Position numbers and translations under genes: made by a program. Positions 25,738-40,700 of a stretch of 64,000 nt of DNA are shown here, piece by piece. This DNA is from Sipunculus nudus (lineage: Eukaryota; Annelida; Sipuncula; Golfingiida; Sipunculidae). Below the pieces are notes generated by a model, which ran no database searches, was not told the origin of the DNA, and saw nothing but the letters and a program-made list of their open reading frames with translations. Location: the NCBI GenBank assembly GCA_026874595.1, contig CM049318.1:28982956-29046955 (forward strand), given 5' to 3'. Position 1 is the stretch's first letter, and the number at the start of each line of letters is the position of its first letter.

Positions 25738-28700
25738 GTAGGTTTCCTTTATAAAATGAAATTTACAAACACAGGTGTGTAGGTCTGCTAATCCTTTTAC
25801 ATTGTGCAATGTAAAAAATATCTCATGTGACATATTTTTCATATATTGCAATGCATATCCTGTTTTTGAGTTCAACACCTGAAGAGGAAGGGGTTAAAAT
25901 TAACCTCTTAAGTATGGGAGTCCTAAAAATTGTATTTTTGCTTTTATGGAATACCTCAAGGTAGACTACTTTAATAAAACAGTGTACCTTACACACAATG
26001 GAAAACAATTTCCAAGTGCATGTTGAACATTAATGCTACACAGCTAAAAATGGTGTAATATATTGTTGCACTTGCAGTTTATAAAAATAGGAAAAGTAAA
26101 ATACTATTTTAGTGATGTACGTTTGGCGAAGATTAATTATTCCCAAATCTGTTAAAACTTCCACCATGTGTTAGCATTCACATATTCGGCCCATAATCCA
26201 AGATTCATTTGTGCATAAGTGACTCTACATTTGTGAATATTCCTTGATGACTTTCCTGTATCAAGTTTGTGTGCCTGATATACACCAAAATCTTTTTGTT
26301 TCTTCCTTGGCCCATCCTGATATGCCTTGAAAATTTTGTGAGAATTCATTTATGATTGCACAAATTATGATGTGAACATATATACCCAAACACACACAAT
26401 GGAGATGAACGCATATCCTCTTAGCGAAGACAAATATATCCCATATCAGGTAGTCCATATATCAGGAATTTTAAGAACTCTGTAACACTTGCACCAGAAA
26501 AGGTTAATATAATTACTTGCTGTTTATTGGCATATCAGTTATATTACGTGACATAATGTTATGATTCAGATACCAAATATTTTATTATTATTTTATGGAA
26601 TAATGTGTCCCCAATGTGTCCTGGTGTCACTCTCATGTGTCTCAGTGTTACCATGATATGTCCCAATGTCACTCCAGTGTGTCCCAGTTTCATCCCTTGT
26701 GTTTCCCAGTGTCACCCTGGTTTTAAAGCTTTTGTAAAATTAAAAAAAATTTCCCAATGTTTCCTTTGTTTTCTCCTGTTCCTGATGCTACCCTGATGTG
26801 TCCCCAGTGTTACCCTGATGTCAAGCTGATATCACATTTGGGACAAAAATGATGTGTCGAGATTTCATGCCAGTGTCATTCTGGTGTGTCCTAATGTCAC
26901 CCTGATGTATCTCAATGTGTCCCAGTGGCACCCCAGTTCTATAAAAAATTATTTACATGTTAAAAAATATCACAATGTATCCCTGATCTTCTCCACTTCC
27001 CAGTTTTACCCTGATGTCAAGCTTATCAGATGTCACAAATGGGAGGCATTGTTCACAATGTTCACAAGGCTGTGTGGGCCTTGTTTTAGTGTAGGTTTTT
27101 ATTTTGTTAAGGCTAGATGGCTGAGTTGAATCAATTCAGTGCAAGTACCCTGACAAGTTAGACAGTTTTTAATCGACTGTAATATAATTAATATTATTAT
27201 CTTTTACTTAACTCTATTTTTATGCCCCGGCCACTTTGTGGCAGGGGCATATAGTTTTACCCATGTCCGTCATTCCGTCCTTCCGTCATTCCGAAATCAA
27301 ACAGTTGTACGGCCTTTTTTTCACTATGCCTGCAGATATTGGCCTGATTTTTGGTGTGTGGGCAGATATAGACCAGTTACAGATTGAGTTCGCATTTTGT
27401 CCCGGTTGACCTACTTTTGAACGTTTTACGCCTCCTTAACTTAGAAAATTTCATGGAAAATAGAAATTTTTATGACAGATACACATGTATGGACTTTTTT
27501 TTCATGATGCCTGCAGATATTGGCCTGATTTTTGGTGTTGGGCAGATATAGACCAGTTACAGATCAAGTTCGCGTTTCATCCCGGTTGACCTACTTTTGA
27601 TCGTTTTACGGCTCCTGAACATAGAAAATTTCATGAAAAATATGAAATTTCATGACAAATACACATGTACAGACTTTTTTTCGCAATGCCTGCAGATATT
27701 GGCCTGATTTTTGGTGTATAGGCAGATATTGACCAGTTACAGATCGAGTTCGCGTTTTGTCCCAGTTGACCTACTTTTGACCATTTGACGGTGCTCTAAC
27801 ATAGAAAATTTCATAAAAAAGTGCACATGTATGGACTTTTTTTGCAGTACCTGCAGATATTGGCCTGATTTTTGGTGTGTAGGCAGATAATGACCAGTTA
27901 CAGATCGAGTTCATGTTTTGTCCCAGTTGACCTACTTTTGACCATTGGACGGTGCTCTAACATAGAAAATTTCATAAAAAAGTGCACATCTATGGACTTT
28001 TTTTCGCAGTGCCTGCAGATACGGGCCTGATTTTTGGTGTGTAGCAAGATAATGACTAGTTACAGATCGAGTTCTTGTTTTGTCCCAGTTGACCTACTTT
28101 TGACCATTTGACTACTCCTGAACATAGAAAGTTTCATAAAAAATAGAAATTTTCATAACAAATGCATATGTACTGACTTTTTTTCCTCAATGCCTGCAGA
28201 TACCACCCTGATTTTTTATGTGTGGGCAGATAATGACAGTTACAGATCGAGTTCGCGTTTCGTCCCGGTTGACCTTCTATTGATTGTTTTAAGGCTCCTA
28301 AACATAAAAATTTCATGAAAGACAGACATTTTTATGGAAAATGCACATGTATGGACTTTTTTTCACAATGCCTGCATATACTGGCATGATTTTTGGTGTA
28401 TTGCTTGATAATGACCCGTTACAGATCGAGTTTGCATTTTGCCCTTGTTAACCTACTTTTGACCATACGACACCTCCTGAACTCAAAAAATTTTTCAAAA
28501 TTTTACAAATGTTTCTAATTTGCCTCAGGCGGGGGCATTTGTGTCGTTCCGACACATCTAGTATATTAATGTGATTTGTTAAAATGGGAGCCTGTTCAAA
28601 TATCCACATCCTAAAATGTATTGTACCTAAGTGATCACAGACAACTTCAACTAGTATTTTAAGTTGTCATTATTAATTCAATTAAGCTGGACACTCGCAT

Positions 28701-31700
28701 GCATGTACATTTCAGTCAGCTGAGCTTTAAGGGCAAAGGTCCAGATATTTCATCAAGATTGATGGATTGTATTTTATTCATGCCAGATACTTTTTACAGA
28801 TATTATATTTAATGATTATGTTATTTTAAATATATTCCAGGGGGCCCCGGCACCAGGTTCCATTATATGCACCTGTCTAACTGGCTTTGTGGTCAGTCAA
28901 CAGTGTACACGATTCCAGGATGCCAAGTGTAAAGAATGTCCTTATGGTGAATATAAAGTGGGTACTGATGAAAGCCGTCAGTGTGAGCCCTGTGACATCA
29001 GCTGTCCAGCCCAGGGAATGGAGATAATTGCAAATTGCTCAAGCAAAAATAATTTGACCTGCAGATGTAAAGAAAATTCCATACGCGAGGGAGATAGTTC
29101 TGTGTGTCGGTGCAAGAAGAACTTTTATGCGAAAACTCTGTCAAAAGGTGATTGGTTAAATTTTATAAATTTATTTGTTCAGTGCATTATATAAATAGGT
29201 TCTTCATGGTTTCTTAAAGATTAAGAAAATGTGGTTTCAGTATAGTTGAGTGTCATATTTTACTATCAAATATGGTAGCAAGTGTAACAGGAGTGAAAAA
29301 TTAACTACATTTTAATACATATATTTTTTTAATTTGTAATATTTATATATGGATTTTGAAACCAGATAATCTTAAGGGAAGATCAAGATGTTTAGAGATC
29401 TACCTTTGCGAAAAATTGGAAAATGCTCTGGTTAAAAATAAAAGGTCCAGGGAGACATGCATATAGACATATACTGTGACTCGCAAAAATTTTGTGATTG
29501 CATCATTTTAAACAGTGTTTCTTGTTTGTGGTTGTACCAGAACCTATAATATCTAAATACAGCATACAGTATTTGTATTTGTATTAATTATAATTAAAAA
29601 TAAATCTCACTATATCTCACTTATTTCTGTAAGGCATGATACTATGACCTGTGTCATAGCTAGGAGATATATCCCAAGTGATTACTGCAGGTTTTACAAT
29701 AATCTATGCGTGTTCAAATAATACCATTAACTGGTTAGATTGTTGATAAACAAACAATGTTTTTAGCGGTGTCATAACCAAATTGTTTTTACAGATGCAT
29801 CATCCCCTTTTGTTCGTCTCAGTTGATAGGTTTCATATTCATGATTATTTCCCTTTCGCAAATATCACAAATTTAAAACCTACACAAACAAAAAAACCAC
29901 AGTATATACACACAAACATACAGACAAACCCCATTACAGCACCCTTACCCTCATCTTCCAGCAGAGGGGTATAAAATCAGCATAGGCGACTCTATATGAA
30001 CATCATGCTGTACTTCTACCACCAGTATATAGCTTTCAGACAAGTCAGGGGACTGAAGAAGGTAAAGAATTAGTTCAATGGAGAAAGTGTTGTGTATTAT
30101 ACGATGTGCTGGTACTTTCACAATACTCTAAAACTGATTATCACAGATGTTTTAATAGCAGGTTTAGCAGTATCATATTTATGATTGTTTCTTTACAGAT
30201 CAGTGGGACTTTGAGTGTCTGTCGTGTCCTCCTGGGTATCACACATCAGGACCATCGCTGGCTCATAAGTGTAACAAGAATCCAGGCAGCAATACTAATT
30301 CACCATCACCCCACCATAGGACGCCAACTCCAGATGTGCCAAAATCCACAGGTAAACACATAAAATGTATGCAGCTGTCTCAAAAAAGAGCAAATAAAAA
30401 TACACCCGATTTGGGGATGCATACCCTCATGTCAGTAAAGATGTTGGTTCAGGAACTTCAATCTGTATCACCCAAAATTTTTTTTTATGGAAATGTGGCT
30501 TGAAATAATGCCTCACAATGATTAACTGCCAATTTTCCAGAAATCTGACATCATTTTATGTAATTATAGATCACCATATCGTCACATGATACAATCTCAA
30601 GTAATAAAGAATAAACTACCAAAACCCATAAATCCCTCATCCCAGGGTTATTGTCCCCCACTTCTGCGGAATGAAGGACATTGCCATGGTGCTGTCTGTC
30701 CGTCTGTCTGTCCGTCCATCAGGTTTTTATTACCATGCAATAACTTTTCAACATATTATCTGATTTCATTCAATTTGGGTCAGTGATTGCTCTCATGCAT
30801 ACCTTTGTTGGTACTGGGGTTGTCTGTCTGTCCCTCTGTCTGTCCTTCCATCAGGTTTTTATTACCATGCAATAACTTTTCTACATATTATCTGATTTCA
30901 TTCAAATTTTGGTCAGTGATTGCTCTCATGCATACCTTTGTTGGTATTTGTTTTGGAGTGTCTGTGTGAAAATTTATTATCACAAGCTCCAAACAAACAA
31001 AAAATTTCCCTTTTGTTCCCAATTCACAACAAAATTGATGACATGTGGAGACATCTTCAGGGGACAATGAAACTGAAACACAGGTACTCAGACATGTGGA
31101 GAAATATTCAGGGGAAAATAAAAACTAAAACATATTGAGAAGGCAAGCATGAAGTTCAGAGGAAGCTAAAATAACAAGAGGCAGAAGCATGGAACATAAT
31201 TCCAAGAATTTGCTTATTAACATTGGAATTAACACCATTTCTGGGCCTGTTACAATGTAATTTCAATGAAAAATACAAAATTGTTGTTCTGTTCTGCTGT
31301 GAACACGCATAGATTTTACTGAAAAGAATAACCTTCTACTCTACTTCAATGTTAGTAAGATATTCTGCTTTCTTATTAATTTTTCTTTCCTTTTGTAAGA
31401 TCTTTAGGATATTGTTAAATTAGAAGTTATTATCAGTTAGAATTAGAAATTGTTATCATTAGAAATTGTAAAAAAATTAATCTGAAAAATAATATTTTAT
31501 AGTTTGATGAGTTATTGAACTTTACATTTAGATGAGTGGTGTCTCACTTTAATAAAACAAATGTATAAAAACTGTATATAAATAATATAATATGGCAAAA
31601 AAAATCTGGAATATTTCTTGCAAGAATCTAGGATATTCCCTGATGACATTTCTGAACCAGGATCACATGCCGGATCCAAACCAAAGTCTAATTGATTCTT

Positions 31701-34700
31701 GGCTCATTCCTGAAATGCCCTGAAAATTTCATGAGATTTTGTTCATGATTGAATGAGTTATGTTGTGAAAAAACAAACATTGACACAAATAAGGATGAAT
31801 GCATACCCTTCTGGCAGAGGCAAATATAAATAATAAAAAAAAAAAACAAATATCTCCACTTATGGATAGGTGGAGATAAATATCTTAAACCACTTGTGAC
31901 TTTTAGATTTTTCTGTCTGTGAGATAACTTGACTTGTGAGGTAGGGGGTCACAATATATAAAGTCAGATGAAACAGTTATAAATAAAAGAGCTGAAAGTT
32001 AAATTTACACGTCACAGTATTGTTATAGTTTAATTTGATACTATTTTTTCTATTATTTAGATTTATGTATTGGCTGTTTCAGAAACAATTAACGTTATAA
32101 CACCACCCACCCCTGAAGGACCATTAAAACCTCAGAATACAACTCCTAACTCAGAATGTCCAAGCAACACTGCAGGTAAGATTTACTTTCAATATCCTTC
32201 ACTTTATAAAAATGCCAATTACTGCCCTTGAGGGCATATTATTTACAGGAAGAAATCATATTGACCCCACAGAGCTGTTCATATAAACCAAGTATATATT
32301 ACATATAGCAATATTATACCTATTCATTCACACTATCAGTTCAGTTTTGCTTTATACAAGTTTCCTAGCAATACCAACCCAGCACACATCCTCATAACCT
32401 CTCAAACGGCTGTTTAATGCCTTGCTGTGGTTCTGCTTGTGAATAAACACAGTCCACTTGTGTCTTTTTACCATAACTGGAGGTCTGACTGTGTATATGC
32501 GACAGATCCAAGACAAGGACTAGTCCAAACTAGTCCATACATTTTCATGGACCTTCATTCTGTCCTCTGATATGTCTCTGCTGGATGGATATTAGGGTCC
32601 ATGGGCAGAATGTAAATTGATTGTAGACCCTGTCCCAACAGATCTGAACGATAGGTCAAAGGGCTTCAGCTGAAATGACACACACAGTGTAAGCGTGTGT
32701 ATCAGTTCCCTGAACCACTGCAATGCGCAGTGTTTCAGGCAGCAGGAACATGCAAGTATTACATATTTGTGACAAGTCAGCCAGGGCAACTATTAATTGG
32801 CAGATGTTGTGGCTCAGGTTGATGCCTGTGTTCCACTACGTTGGCCAATAGTAGGTCACCCCTTGGCTTAGCCATAACACTTCACCTCGTAGTTCCGACA
32901 CAGATTAAAATTCGTGAGACAGCCCCCTAGTACTAGGTCCCTTCCTGTGATCCCCTGCACCTCCTAGCAACTACGTTTGTTGTCACTACTATTCACTTTA
33001 CTCCATGTCACCAACCGAGACGGTCACGTTGGAACGTTGTGGCGACACTCCGATTAATTAGCTGTCTACTCAGCTCTTTCGTCGGGCTTAAAGTGGTTTT
33101 CTGACACAGTTTCATGAGTATGCTCAATACCCTTTTTCATTATGTCGAGACGTTCTGAGACCCAGGTCAATAAGAAATGTTCTCTTTGTTTGTGGTCCCT
33201 ACCCGATTTGGACCGCCATGACAGATGTCCAGGTTGCCTTCGGGTGACTGGGGACTGTGGCGGTCCCAATAACTTTTCTCCTCTGTGCCTCTCTTGGGTA
33301 AGGAAAGACTGGAAGAAATATGATTCTTATTTTAGTTCGAAAATAATAAAAGAATCCTCTGATAAAATCAAAGACAAGACTCCAACTTCTCGTCCGAGGG
33401 TGGGGGGGAAGACCTCTAATAAGGATCGGTCGTCGGAGGTCGGAGGTCAGCTGCAAGGAGGGACTCGGGGAAGAGTAAGGAGAGAATGACCAATCAGGTT
33501 TCTCTGAAACTTGCGTCTCCCTCCTCAGTTGACCCTCTTCCTTCACAGTTAGATTCTGTTTCGGTTTCTGCTGCACTGTCCACAGCAGGGGCTATGCCTC
33601 AGTTAACTCCGGTTAGGACAGCTTCCCTCGGAAATAGTATCCCTCGATCTGCGGAGGATCTTATTTCACATGATTCTCTCAAGACCCTGCTGCCGGGGAT
33701 GGCGTATCCTACGGGGGACTTAGCGGGAGGAGATCACAGCCCAGGAGCCGAGTGCACCTGTTGCAACCTGGTCTCAGACCGAGGTTTCGAAGTCCCTCCC
33801 CTTGACCTTGGGGAGGGGGAACTTCCGGATGAGACCTTCGGATCTCCTGAGGATCGTGAGGCTGAGGAAGAGCCTCTAGACTTCTGGGCCCAGGCCAGAC
33901 GGGAGAAGGTACTATGGTCCCAGACTAAGGCCGATCTGTTGGACCAAGTGGCTACCTGTATGGTCCAGGGTCCACAAAACGCCACCCATGTGCCACAGTT
34001 TAGGCGGCTAGAAGGGACCTCGACAAGCATGAGCACCCAAGTGGGTTTTGTGCTGCCCTAAGGGCGTTGACTCCCCAAGCACAGTCCTCCTGCATGGAGT
34101 TCGGGCAGGCCACAACCAAGTTCCTGGATTTCCACAGTAGGGTGGTGCTAGGGGAGGTGTCTCCTTCCACTTGTAAGGGATTAAACCCTCCTCGACCTTG
34201 GCCTGTCGGCCAGCTGTGGAATCCAAGTCATTACAGGCAAACAAGTCTACCAAAATTAACACTGTATCCGGTGTTTGATCAAGTACCATCGGTGGCCATG
34301 CACCACGATTCTGGAGTGGACAAGCCTTTTGGTGATGGTACGCCTTTAACTCCACCACAAGTTTTGACATCTGATGCAAACATAGCAGATCTGGAGACTT
34401 TTGGCGGCTATGCTGCCGGCCTGCCCAATGATTCACAGGCGCTGGTAGCGCTGTTATCATCCAATCAGGCCCAGGAGACAGTAAGGGGCATAGAACAGAG
34501 CCTCTTGCCTAATCTCCAGGAACTAAACCTTACGGTCTGGAGACTCGAGAGAATGTTGTTCTTCTCTGTAGGGAGGCAGCTTTATGGTCATTGCAGCAGA
34601 GATCCCTGCGCATACATGCTAGAAATTTGCAAGAATTGTAAGCTTGCCCCTTCGCAGGCTCTCCCGTTTACGGTGGCCATCTGAAGTAGGTTAATGCTTT

Positions 34701-37700
34701 GTCACAAGACTCGAGCGCAAGGCCAAGGTAAAGAAGATATTTCAGACCTCGCAGTCTATGCCTAAGAGACCTCAGACTCGTTGACCTCTAAAGAGGCCGG
34801 CTCTGTCTACACGTTCGCCTCCATGCCCACCTGCTCAACTGGGCGATATCAACAAAGGTCGTCAGTCTTTTCTCTCTCATGGTGTCAGTTGATCCCACCC
34901 CATGTGGCGTGGCAGTAGGGGCTGTGGCTCCAAGCCACGGGATTGACGCCAGGCAAGTGGGGGGGGGGGGGGGGGGAAGGCTCCGCATTATTGGTCCGGG
35001 GGGGCACAAAATTACACAAAATCAGTTCTTCTTGCGCACCATAAAACACGGGTATTTAATAAAGTTCGCACCGACCCTGCCTTGGACCATGGAGCCTCGT
35101 TCCATCCCTGTGCCATCAGATGCCTCAAAAAGAGCAGCACTAAAGAGCGAGATCGCAAAGATGCACAAAAAATTAGCAATATGGTTAGTATATTCAAGTT
35201 CTCCAGGCTTTTACTTTCACGTTATCTTGGGGAAGAAAGAGAACGAAGACTTGAGGCCAATCATAGACCTCAAAGCACTCAATTGTTACATAGACACGCC
35301 AAAGTTTCGGATGCACGACATACATTCAGTATTTCAGACTGTCAGTCAGGGGGACTGGGCCTGTATGCTGGACCTGAAAGATGCATATTTCCATGTACCG
35401 GTCCACAAGGCGTCCCAGCCCTACCTCCGGTTTGCTTATCAGAACCAGGTGTACCAGTTCCAGGCGGTCCCGTTTGGGTTAAGCCTGGCCCCATGGCTCT
35501 CTTTCCGACTGGTGAACCTCTTGGCCGTACACCTACGGACCCTGGAAATTTCCTTGGTTGCCTACCTTGACGACTGGCTCATCCATCATTGGGACCTGCG
35601 GGTCCTTGTCAGGCACGGGGACATCATGATAGATACAGTAATGTCTCTAGGTTTTCTGATAAACCAGGAGAAGTCGCACCTGGAGCCAGCCAGGATGGTT
35701 CAGTTCATCAGCATGAATCTCGATCTGTCTTGTGGTTGGGCCTTGTTGCCGCCTGATATGGCGGAGAAAATTGCAGGTGCAATTCACGATCTTTAGTGTC
35801 GCTCCCGGGTCTCCACACATTGGCAAGCTCAATTGGGTGGCCAACTTCAACATCCTTTCGGGCAGATGGAGTTGCAGTCCGCTTAGCAGTTTGTTTCCCA
35901 GGTTTCACCTGCACCATGCAGAGCACCCTCATACCGTTCATGTCCCCCGCCAGGACGTACGGCGGGCGCCCCGCCCCTTGTGTGCCCCCAGCTTTCTCAC
36001 ACAGGTCCGCTGGTTTGTGTCGGGGGCTCCTGTGGTGATGTACACCGATGCATCTCTCACTGGATGGGGTGCCCACAATGTGCAACAACATGATGGAGGT
36101 GGCTTCCATAAACCACCAGGGGGGACCCGCTCTCGGCTGCTTCTGTCAGAGTCTCTCTGGCTCCTCCGTTTTTGCAGGTTGATCGGCTCATTACAGCGAC
36201 TCACATTGCAGGGGCCAGGAACACTCTGGACAATGCCCTATCTCACCAGTTGTTGCCCCTCCCAGGGGAGTGGCAGTTGCATCTGATGCTGACCCGTGAA
36301 CTGTTCGCGATATGGGGGCTTCCAGAAATCGACTTATTTGCGTCGGATCTGAACTTTCAGATCCCTAAATATGTGTTACTCGGCCCGTCACAGAGGGCAA
36401 TCGGGAGCAATGCGTTTCAGGTGCCATTGGATGGTCTTTTTATGTACGCGTTCCCTCCGACGAGTCTCGTTCTGCAAGTGTTTGAGCGTCTGCCCTCCTC
36501 CCGGGACGCTCCAATGAGGGCCCTTGCCACTTTTGATCAGTGGCTGCTCTACGTGGATAGGGCAGACCGACAGGGTGTTGACCGCCTTTGACCCTCAGCT
36601 CAGGAGCTTATGGATTTCTTTATGTTCCTGTTCAGCGACAAACTTCTCTCCCCGTCGTTGCTGAGGAGTTATAAGGCTGCCTTGCTTTCAGTCTTACGGC
36701 CATTGGGGTCTCTTCTGCATCTCTCTGCTAAATAACACCATCCTGGTCCATCACATCATGAAGACATGTACAGAAAGTTGCAAACTATAAAATCATTATT
36801 TTAAATAGAATTTTTAGCTCAGCTGACTATAAGTCATCTGAGCTATAGTCCTGATCCATTGTCCGTCGTCCGTCCGTCCGTAGATGTGGCACGTTTTGAA
36901 ACAGTAAGACCTAGGAATCCAAAGTTCGGCATAATGTTAGATGTCCCAAAGATCTCCTACCAAGCCGAAAACTGGGTCTATGCGACTTTGTTCCTTTGAG
37001 AAATTAAAGAAAAACCTCAATTTTTTATTAAAAACTTATTTTCACACTTCAGGACTGCCTAATATCAAAACTACTCATCTGTTTTTCCTCATGTTTACCA
37101 TAAATATTCCCCTATATAGTTCCAATGTACATGCTAGAAGTTATGTCTGTATTATATAATTTAAAAAAGTTATGGGCCCACACATAATGCATTTTGTAAA
37201 AAATCAGGATATTTGATCACTTATATTAATTAACACAAAACATGTTAAAGCTATGGACTTTTTTTCCAGTAATATAACTTTAATTAATCAAAATTAAATT
37301 GTATACCCAAAATTAGATCAAAATCTTAAATTTTTTAAATATTAACAAAAATAAAAAATTAGTACCTTAACTTTTGCCCAAATTTGACCATGGCACATTT
37401 TTTTCCTGTAAGTACTATGGATTTAATTTTCACAGCATGTTTTTGTTAGCATATTGTCTGTTAACACCAAAAATTTGAAACCAGTTGATCAAAAACTATA
37501 GATTTGATTCAAGTTTTCAAGCACCATGTAACATATAGTTTACATCAAGCTAGTGTTATGCATTTTGCAAGCTTCAGCTTCACCTTCAGTTCCTAAAATT
37601 TGGCATACAATTAAATGTCTCCAAAATCCCTTACCATGCCAAGAATTTGGTCACTAGGACTTAATACCTTCAAGATATTAATGAAAAACTTCATTTTTCC

Positions 37701-40700
37701 ATTAAAAACCCATTGTTTCACTGCCTAATTTCAAAACCACTGATCTGACTTTGATCATATATAATATACATATTTTTCTATACATTCTCTATGCACATGC
37801 CAGAAATGATGTCAGTAAAGAAGTTATGGGCCCAAACAAAATGCACCTTGTAAAAAATCAAGAAATATATTTACTCCCTTAACAAGAGCATTGCTGAAGC
37901 TAGAGATTTTTTGTCAGGGATATAACATTATTTTTTCAAGATTCAATTGAATACCCAAAATTAGTTCTGAATTTTTCAAATTTTATAAGTTATAAGTATA
38001 AATATAAAATTAGTACCTTAAATTTTGCCAAATTTTGAGCATGGCACGTTTGTTTCCTGTGAGCACTGTTGATATAATTTTCATATCATGCACACATAAG
38101 GATTTCAGCTTTTTAGTTTAGAAAGCTGAAGGAAATTGGCCAAAAATTGTAGCTTTAATTAATGTTTTTATGAGACCATGTCAGACCTTAGCTCTCCCCA
38201 GCCCCTTTTGAGTCACATGTATGTTGACCTTGTTGACCTTTTATCAAATTATGCACGCTTGACATGAGGCTTACACTGGGGCAGCCAGGCAGCTTATGGC
38301 CAGCCACAGTTGATCCAGGTGTCCAACTCAACTCATCTAGTAGTTTTAACTAACAACATAACAATAAACAATAAATTAATAAATTTTTATTGGTTTTAAT
38401 AACAAATTAAAGAAAAATAGAACAGGAATTTGTTAGGAAATTAATGATAGACAAAGATGCAGTTGATAATATAAATCTAGATTCCTACTGTGTCTAGTGT
38501 GTAGATTGATGTGAAAGTAGTCCAAAGTGAATATATTACATTTATATTTTTTTAATATAAATAAAAGCCATAAAACCAGGTACTTATGATCATTATTTAA
38601 ATTTGTGAATTTTGTATATTCTGGATTCTCAACATCATTGTTTGGCTTAAACTGAAAAAATACTAGACATGGTGCGAATGCTTTGCAAATGTATTTGAAT
38701 ACAAATATGAATATGTACTGCATTAAAAAATTTTATTGCATAAGAATGGGAATTCAGGTAAAAATGAAAGTATTTGAATACCAGTGCAGATACTTTCAAA
38801 ATGTATTCATGAATGCATTCATGAATATATTCTATAATATTATTTTAATAATCATTTAAAGTTATATTTTATTTTTAAAAATCATATGATTTTCTTATTT
38901 TTTTTAATAAAAATTATATTGGCACAATATTGGTTATTAAATTTTAATAAATAGTTAAACTCTTTAATTATATGTGCTGCTTATAAGTTATATGGCCAAG
39001 TCAAAATAAATGAAATCAAACCTCTTCCCTGTCTCCAAAGATACTATCAAAATCATACATAAGCTAAACACCAAAAACTCATAATAAAGCTTTTTATTTA
39101 TTACCACACAAAACAAGCATGTGCCTCTTTCCCAAACCATATTTTTTATCATATATAACAGCTGAGCGCCGTTACCCATGGGTCCCTTGTTTTCTTATTT
39201 TTATCAAATATGCTTTGGTCTTTTGCACAGATGGTCTGTAATTGCTGCACGAGTTTCAGGGCTGCCACCTACAAATTCTAATATTTTAAGAATTTTTATC
39301 GGCTTTTTCAATTTTGGCTTCGTGAGTGAGATATCTCAAAAAGTATTCAACACAGGAACTTAATTCTTTTCTTCAATGCTGATGCATATTAACAAAATCT
39401 CAGTAAGAATCGAAAATGGTGACCTTCACCTACTTATCAAGGACACAGAGCTTATTATGGAAAAAAAGTTAGGAGCTGATTCACAGGAGCCACTGGTTTG
39501 ATTTGTTATGAAGCATGATATGGTCATTTGCCCTGCTGCTCTCTGACTGCTGCAGTAGTTTGGTTGTGCCACCTAATTTTTATCAGCTTTATCAATTTAG
39601 ACCTTGTGAGTAGGATATCTCTAAAAGAATTCAACACAGAATCTTCATTTCTTCAGAGCAGATGCATATCTAAGTAAAATACTCTCAGTCAAGTTTGAAG
39701 ATGGGTGACCTTGACCTACTTTTCAAATTCACAGAGCTAAGTATAGAAAAAAAACTTAAGAGCTTTTTTCTCAGGAACTACTAAACACATCATTGTGAAA
39801 TATGGTGTCATTATTGGCCTTGATGATCTTTAAGTACTGCAGTATGTTTGTTGTGCCACCTCTTTATCTGAATTTTTATGAATTTTACCACTTTTTCTAA
39901 TTTTTGCCTTGTGAGCACTATTTCTGAAAAAAGAATTAAACATAGGTACTTTGTTTCTTAGGGGTGCTTGGTTAAATGTAAAGAATGGTTATTTCAGCAA
40001 ATCTACGTCACAACAAACAAGTAAACAGTTAACAATTTATTTATTACATAAAAATTAATTACAACGTGCCTTGTCCATGCCCAGTGCTACACCATCACCG
40101 AACTGTCTAAATCTGAGCACCTCTGAACATTAATATATATGATAATTATGATTAATATATGCTCATTAGCAACAAGCATGAATGAATTACCGTAAGCCAC
40201 CTGTTGCTTACGTGGTGCAGTTAACTGTGGCAGGCTGCAGCACATGCAGTTTAATTGTTTGTGTGACTACTATTTGTGTCTGCTCAGCATTGCTAAAGAC
40301 ATCTCATTTTACAGGTAATCCCCTACAGAGTATTTATCGTCATGCAGGTCTATATCACTTCATTTACCAGACTTGTAAAGGTACTACATACCTCTCTAGT
40401 TCAAATTCATAACTTGAACAAGAGACATATGTACAGATATATATCAGTGTAAGAACAGATATTTCATACTTGTAACTGTTATCACCCATACACACTGTTC
40501 TTTTGGGCTTTTGTCAGCTTCTGCTAATATTATAGTTATGTTTATTTTTATATTCCTGTAGTACCTATACTGCTCTCTCTCTTAAAAATGAGCATTTTAT
40601 GTCTTAACAAAATCTGAAGAGTTCTGCACTTTGGAATTGGCTAACAAATCAATTTTTTGCACTCCAATCAGACTCTGTTCTCTAAGTGAAGAATGAATCA

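Larger units (their letters stand above)
32790..36740 (+). mobile_element. Broken DIRS-type (tyrosine-recombinase) retrotransposon in intron 4
   Basis: The order is gag-like region (33142-34684), reverse transcriptase (about 34990-35790), RNase H and connected domain (about 36010-36590), and the beginning of a tyrosine-recombinase-like N-terminus (36592-36735). No LTR pair, protease or DDE integrase is visible. The RT followed by a 'LFAS...YAFPP'-type segment and a helical recombinase start is typical of DIRS elements. The reading frame changes at least five times and there is an in-frame stop at 36588, so it is inactive. The 3' part carrying the recombinase catalytic residues and any terminal repeats is missing. 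The left limit is approximate. Confidence 0.78.

Noticed and set aside
27232-28561. Regularly spaced repeats that might suggest a CRISPR array
   Set aside because: Units are ~160-185 bp with no short repeat/unique spacer pattern, in eukaryotic DNA; they are internal tandem units of a transposon.
29783-29974. Possible exon after an acceptor-like tttttacag
   Set aside because: In the required phase it meets a stop after about 11 codons and has no donor.
33486-34684. Long frames of 190-205 codons considered as host exons
   Set aside because: They abut the DIRS reverse transcriptase in the expected gag position and are frameshifted relative to one another.
40182-40412. 76-codon frame with cysteines in intron 4
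   Set aside because: No TNFR spacing, no matching splice sites in phase, and no recognisable domain.
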